A stretch of DNA of 64,000 nucleotides from Keratinibaculum paraultunense. GTDB taxonomy: Bacteria; Bacillota; Clostridia; Tissierellales; Tepidimicrobiaceae. A model generated the notes under the pieces. The model made no database searches, was not told the origin of the DNA, and saw only the letters and a program-made list of their open reading frames with translations. Within the stretch, counting starts at the first letter, position 1. Each line of letters opens with the position of its first letter. Positions 61,856 to 64,000 of this stretch are shown here, piece by piece. The translations under genes and the position numbers were made by a program. The DNA lies in the NCBI RefSeq assembly GCF_016767175.1, contig NZ_CP068564.1, forward strand, positions 186,001 to 250,000, written 5' to 3'.

Positions 61856-62881
61856 TTGGTAATCCACTATAAATGTCCTAATTGCGGAGCCGATATGGCT
61901 TTTGATGCTGAAACAGGAAAGTTATCTTGTTATAGTTGTGGTAGAGAAGATGATGTTGAAACTTTTCCTGATGAGTTTAGAAGTGCCCATTTTTCTGAAA
62001 ATGAAGCAAAAGAATATCATTGTAAAAATTGTGGTGCAGTGTTAATTACAGATGCTGATACTATGGCAACTACCTGTAGTTTTTGTGGTGCTGGGGTGGT
62101 TTTGGCTGATAAATTGTCTGGGAATATGGCGCCTTCCAAGGTAATTCCATTTACTATAAGTAAAGAGGAAGCTATAAAAGCTTTTAGGAAATGGTGCCGA
62201 AATGGTAAACTTACTCCAAAGGGATTTATGACTGCTGATAGAATAAAAAATATTACAGGTATGTATGTACCTTTTTGGTTGTATGATTTAAATTCTAGAG
62301 TACAGGTAAATGCCCTTTGCACTAAAGTTAGAACCTATGTTAGAGGAGATTATGTATATACAGAAACTAGATATTATGATGTATATAGAGATATAAATTT
62401 AGATTATTTAAAAGTTCCAGTAGATGCATCAGAAAAAATGAATGATGAGCTTATGGATAAATTAGAACCCTATAACTATCAAGAATTAAAGGATTTTAAA
62501 ACTCCTTATTTAGCAGGATATATTGCAGAAAAATACAATTATGATGAAGAAGAGCTTTTACCTAGAGCTAAAACTAAAATAGAAAACTATATAAATTCAT
62601 ATATAAATTCTACTATTACAGGTTATTCTTCCGTTAGATACAAGGATAAAAGGATTGATACTAGGAATACCCATGCTTATTATACTCTTCTCCCGGTTTG
62701 GATGCTTTATTATGATTATAATAAATCAGAGCATATTTTTGCTATGAATGGGCAGACAGGAAAAGTAGTAGGAAAACCTCCTATTAGCTTTGGAAAAGTT
62801 GTAGCTTGGTTTGGGGGAGTAGCTGGAGCTACATTTATAGTTCTTAAGATAATTGCTTTAATGCTGGGAGGTGGGCTCTAG
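61856..62881 (+). CDS. ydjG: Zinc-ribbon membrane protein, YdjG-like
   Basis: 341 residues from a TTG at 61856, chosen because AAAGGGGG lies 7 bp upstream. The ATT/ATG-less frame before it runs into the terminator. Two zinc ribbons open the protein: YKCPNCGADM...LSCYSCG and YHCKNCGAVL...TTCSFCG. The middle (YVPFWLYDLNSRVQVNALCTKVRTY) is a beta-rich domain of unknown function, and a hydrophobic C-terminal helix (GGVAGATFIVLKIIALML) anchors it. B. subtilis YdjG has this plan and works with PspA at the membrane. Its stop overlaps the start of the next gene by 1 bp (TAGTG). Confidence 0.82.
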   Translation: MVIHYKCPNCGADMAFDAETGKLSCYSCGREDDVETFPDEFRSAHFSENEAKEYHCKNCGAVLITDADTMATTCSFCGAGVVLADKLSGNMAPSKVIPFTISKEEAIKAFRKWCRNGKLTPKGFMTADRIKNITGMYVPFWLYDLNSRVQVNALCTKVRTYVRGDYVYTETRYYDVYRDINLDYLKVPVDASEKMNDELMDKLEPYNYQELKDFKTPYLAGYIAEKYNYDEEELLPRAKTKIENYINSYINSTITGYSSVRYKDKRIDTRNTHAYYTLLPVWMLYYDYNKSEHIFAMNGQTGKVVGKPPISFGKVVAWFGGVAGATFIVLKIIALMLGGGL

Positions 62882-63687
62882 TGAAGAGAAGATTTAGAGG
62901 TTATATTTTTATTATATTATTTATCATATTTATAAATTTAAGTGTTTCAATGGTATTAGCTAGTTCTAAAGTAAATAAAAGAGTATATGATTTTGCTAAT
63001 CTATTAAATGTAGATGAAATAGAAAAATTAGAGGAATTATCACAAAAATATAGTGCTAAAAGGGATACGGATTTTATCATATTAACTACATATGATACTG
63101 ATGGAAAAGATATAGTAGAATATACTGAAGACTTTTATGATGATAATGCTTTAGGTTATGACAAACCTTGTGGGAATGCAGTTATATTAACTATAGATAT
63201 GAATAATAGAGGTATATATTTAGCTGGTTTTTATAAAGGGGAAGAATATCTAGATGATTATAGGCTGGATCTGATTCGAGATAATATAGCTTTGGATTTA
63301 TCTAATGGAGATTTTTATAAGGCTTTTGAGAAATTTATAAAAACTTCTTATAAATACATGGGGATCAAACCAGGAGTTGATCCAGATAATATATTGTTTA
63401 AGACAAGTTTTCAAGTTGTTATGTCTTTAATAATTGCTGGAATAGTGGTAGGGTCTATGGCATATAATTCCGCTGGTAGATCAACAGTTTATGAAGGAAC
63501 CTACAGGGATTTTAGTACTTCTAAAATTATAAATAGAAGGGACATCTATTTGAGAACATCTGTTACTAAACATAAAAGAGTATCTAATAATAACAATAAT
63601 AGAGGTGGTAGCAGTGGAATTAGTAGAGGTGGTGGAGGAATAACTAAAGGAGGACATTCTCATAGTGGTAGTAAAGGCAATTTTTAG
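62881..63687 (+). CDS. ydjH: TPM-domain membrane protein, YdjH-like
   Basis: 268 residues from a GTG that overlaps the previous stop, with GGGAGGTGGG as ribosome site. A signal or anchor helix (YIFIILFIIFINLSVSMVLA) precedes a TPM domain (about 30-165: VYDFANLLNVDEIEKLEELSQKYSAKRDTDFIILTTYD). A second membrane helix (about 175-195) and a low-complexity Gly/Ser/His tail (SRGGGGITKGGHSHSGSKG) follow. TPM domains occur in extracytoplasmic, membrane-tethered proteins, some with phosphatase activity. Gene order equals B. subtilis ydjG-ydjH-ydjI. Confidence 0.82.
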   Translation: MKRRFRGYIFIILFIIFINLSVSMVLASSKVNKRVYDFANLLNVDEIEKLEELSQKYSAKRDTDFIILTTYDTDGKDIVEYTEDFYDDNALGYDKPCGNAVILTIDMNNRGIYLAGFYKGEEYLDDYRLDLIRDNIALDLSNGDFYKAFEKFIKTSYKYMGIKPGVDPDNILFKTSFQVVMSLIIAGIVVGSMAYNSAGRSTVYEGTYRDFSTSKIINRRDIYLRTSVTKHKRVSNNNNNRGGSSGISRGGGGITKGGHSHSGSKGNF

Positions 63688-63716
63688 ATAAATATCTAGG
63701 AAAGGGATGATGGTGT

Positions 63717-64000
63717 ATGATATTTAAAGGGCAGTTTGCTAATGTAGTAGAATGGGAAGAGTTTAGAGATGATATGATATTTTGGAAATGGACTAATAAG
63801 GAGATAAAAAAAGGAAGCAGGTTAATTATACGTCCAGGGCAAGATGCTATATTTTTATATAATGGTAAAATTGAAGGGATATTTAAGGATGAAGGAGATT
63901 ATGATATAGAATCAGAAATTATTCCATTTTTATCAACATTAAAGGGATTTAAATTTGGCTTTAATACAGGGATAAGAGCAGAGGTATTATTTGTAAATAC
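63717..64000 (+). CDS. ydjI: YdjI-like SPFH/virion-core family protein (3' partial)
   Basis: The ATG at 63717, after AAAGGGATG, opens a frame that is still open at the window end (94 residues visible). MIFKGQFANVVEWEEFRDDMIFWKW, GSRLIIRPGQDAIFLYNGKIEGIF and STLKGFKFGFNTG fit the YdjI-type SPFH-related proteins called virion core protein in older annotations. In B. subtilis YdjI helps recruit PspA to the membrane. The rest of the gene lies outside the window. Confidence 0.78.
   Translation, partial: MIFKGQFANVVEWEEFRDDMIFWKWTNKEIKKGSRLIIRPGQDAIFLYNGKIEGIFKDEGDYDIESEIIPFLSTLKGFKFGFNTGIRAEVLFVN

Noticed and set aside
1-64000. CRISPR arrays, rRNA genes, prophage or complete insertion sequences
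   Set aside because: No regularly spaced direct repeats, rRNA sequence, phage structural genes or IS with terminal inverted repeats were seen; the RAYT gene is the only transposase-like gene.

Overview
The window is AT-rich, low-GC Gram-positive DNA. A SpoVS homologue marks a spore-forming lineage. SLH-anchored surface proteins, a HrcA-type CIRCE site, and many peptidases and peptide/amino-acid transporters point to an anaerobic, protein- or amino-acid-fermenting member of the Clostridia, perhaps Tissierellia-like. That placement is inference; no taxonomic marker was compared.

Layout. (1) 1-13.3 kb is a cell-surface locus, all on the + strand: an IPT/TIG-FN3 protein cut by the window edge, two SLH proteins, an S41 (CtpA-type) protease, a large S-layer protein with its own strong promoter, and a secreted stalk-domain protein. 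(2) 13.4-18.8 kb, on the - strand, is one 1,799-residue signalling protein: pseudokinase, AAA/STAND-like ATPase, TPRs, GAF, GGDEF, GAF. (3) 19-29.6 kb holds mostly amino-acid and peptide handling: a YjeM-type permease, polysaccharide deacetylase, SpoVS, a frameshifted SDH/ClpP-class protease with a small membrane protein in front, a phosphoesterase, PepV, a PqqD-like protein, an OPT transporter, an amidohydrolase and a YwlG-type protein. (4) 29.7-33 kb has a CIRCE-controlled Hsp20 pair, a rhomboid protease and a MATE exporter. (5) 33.2-37.4 kb has pcm, a GATase-DUF1284 fusion, pepC, and a nucleoside hydrolase. (6) 37.5-41.7 kb has a type II restriction-modification pair and a RelA/SpoT-domain protein with an atypical G-loop. 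(7) 41.7-48.8 kb has gltX with tRNA-Gln(CTG) and tRNA-Glu(CTC), an NCS2 purine permease, a REP-associated (RAYT) transposase and an iron/cobalamin-type ABC importer. (8) 49-57.7 kb has a secreted 5'-nucleotidase with LysM, mtnA, an asparaginase-family Ntn hydrolase, a P1 peptidase, a RocB-like M20 peptidase and a chemotaxis receptor. (9) 57.9-64 kb has an SLH-PrcB protein, a decayed acyltransferase, murJ, and a pspA-ydjG-ydjH-ydjI-like membrane-stress operon running off the end.

The most interesting signals are a 45-nt palindrome family (three copies, arms covarying, all within about 8.8 kb of the RAYT gene), the pseudokinase-ATPase-diguanylate cyclase fusion, the odd RelA/SpoT protein between a restriction system and gltX, the GATase-DUF1284 fusion, and an inverted repeat lying over the S-layer promoter. 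I did not see a clearly new multi-gene defence or biosynthetic system.
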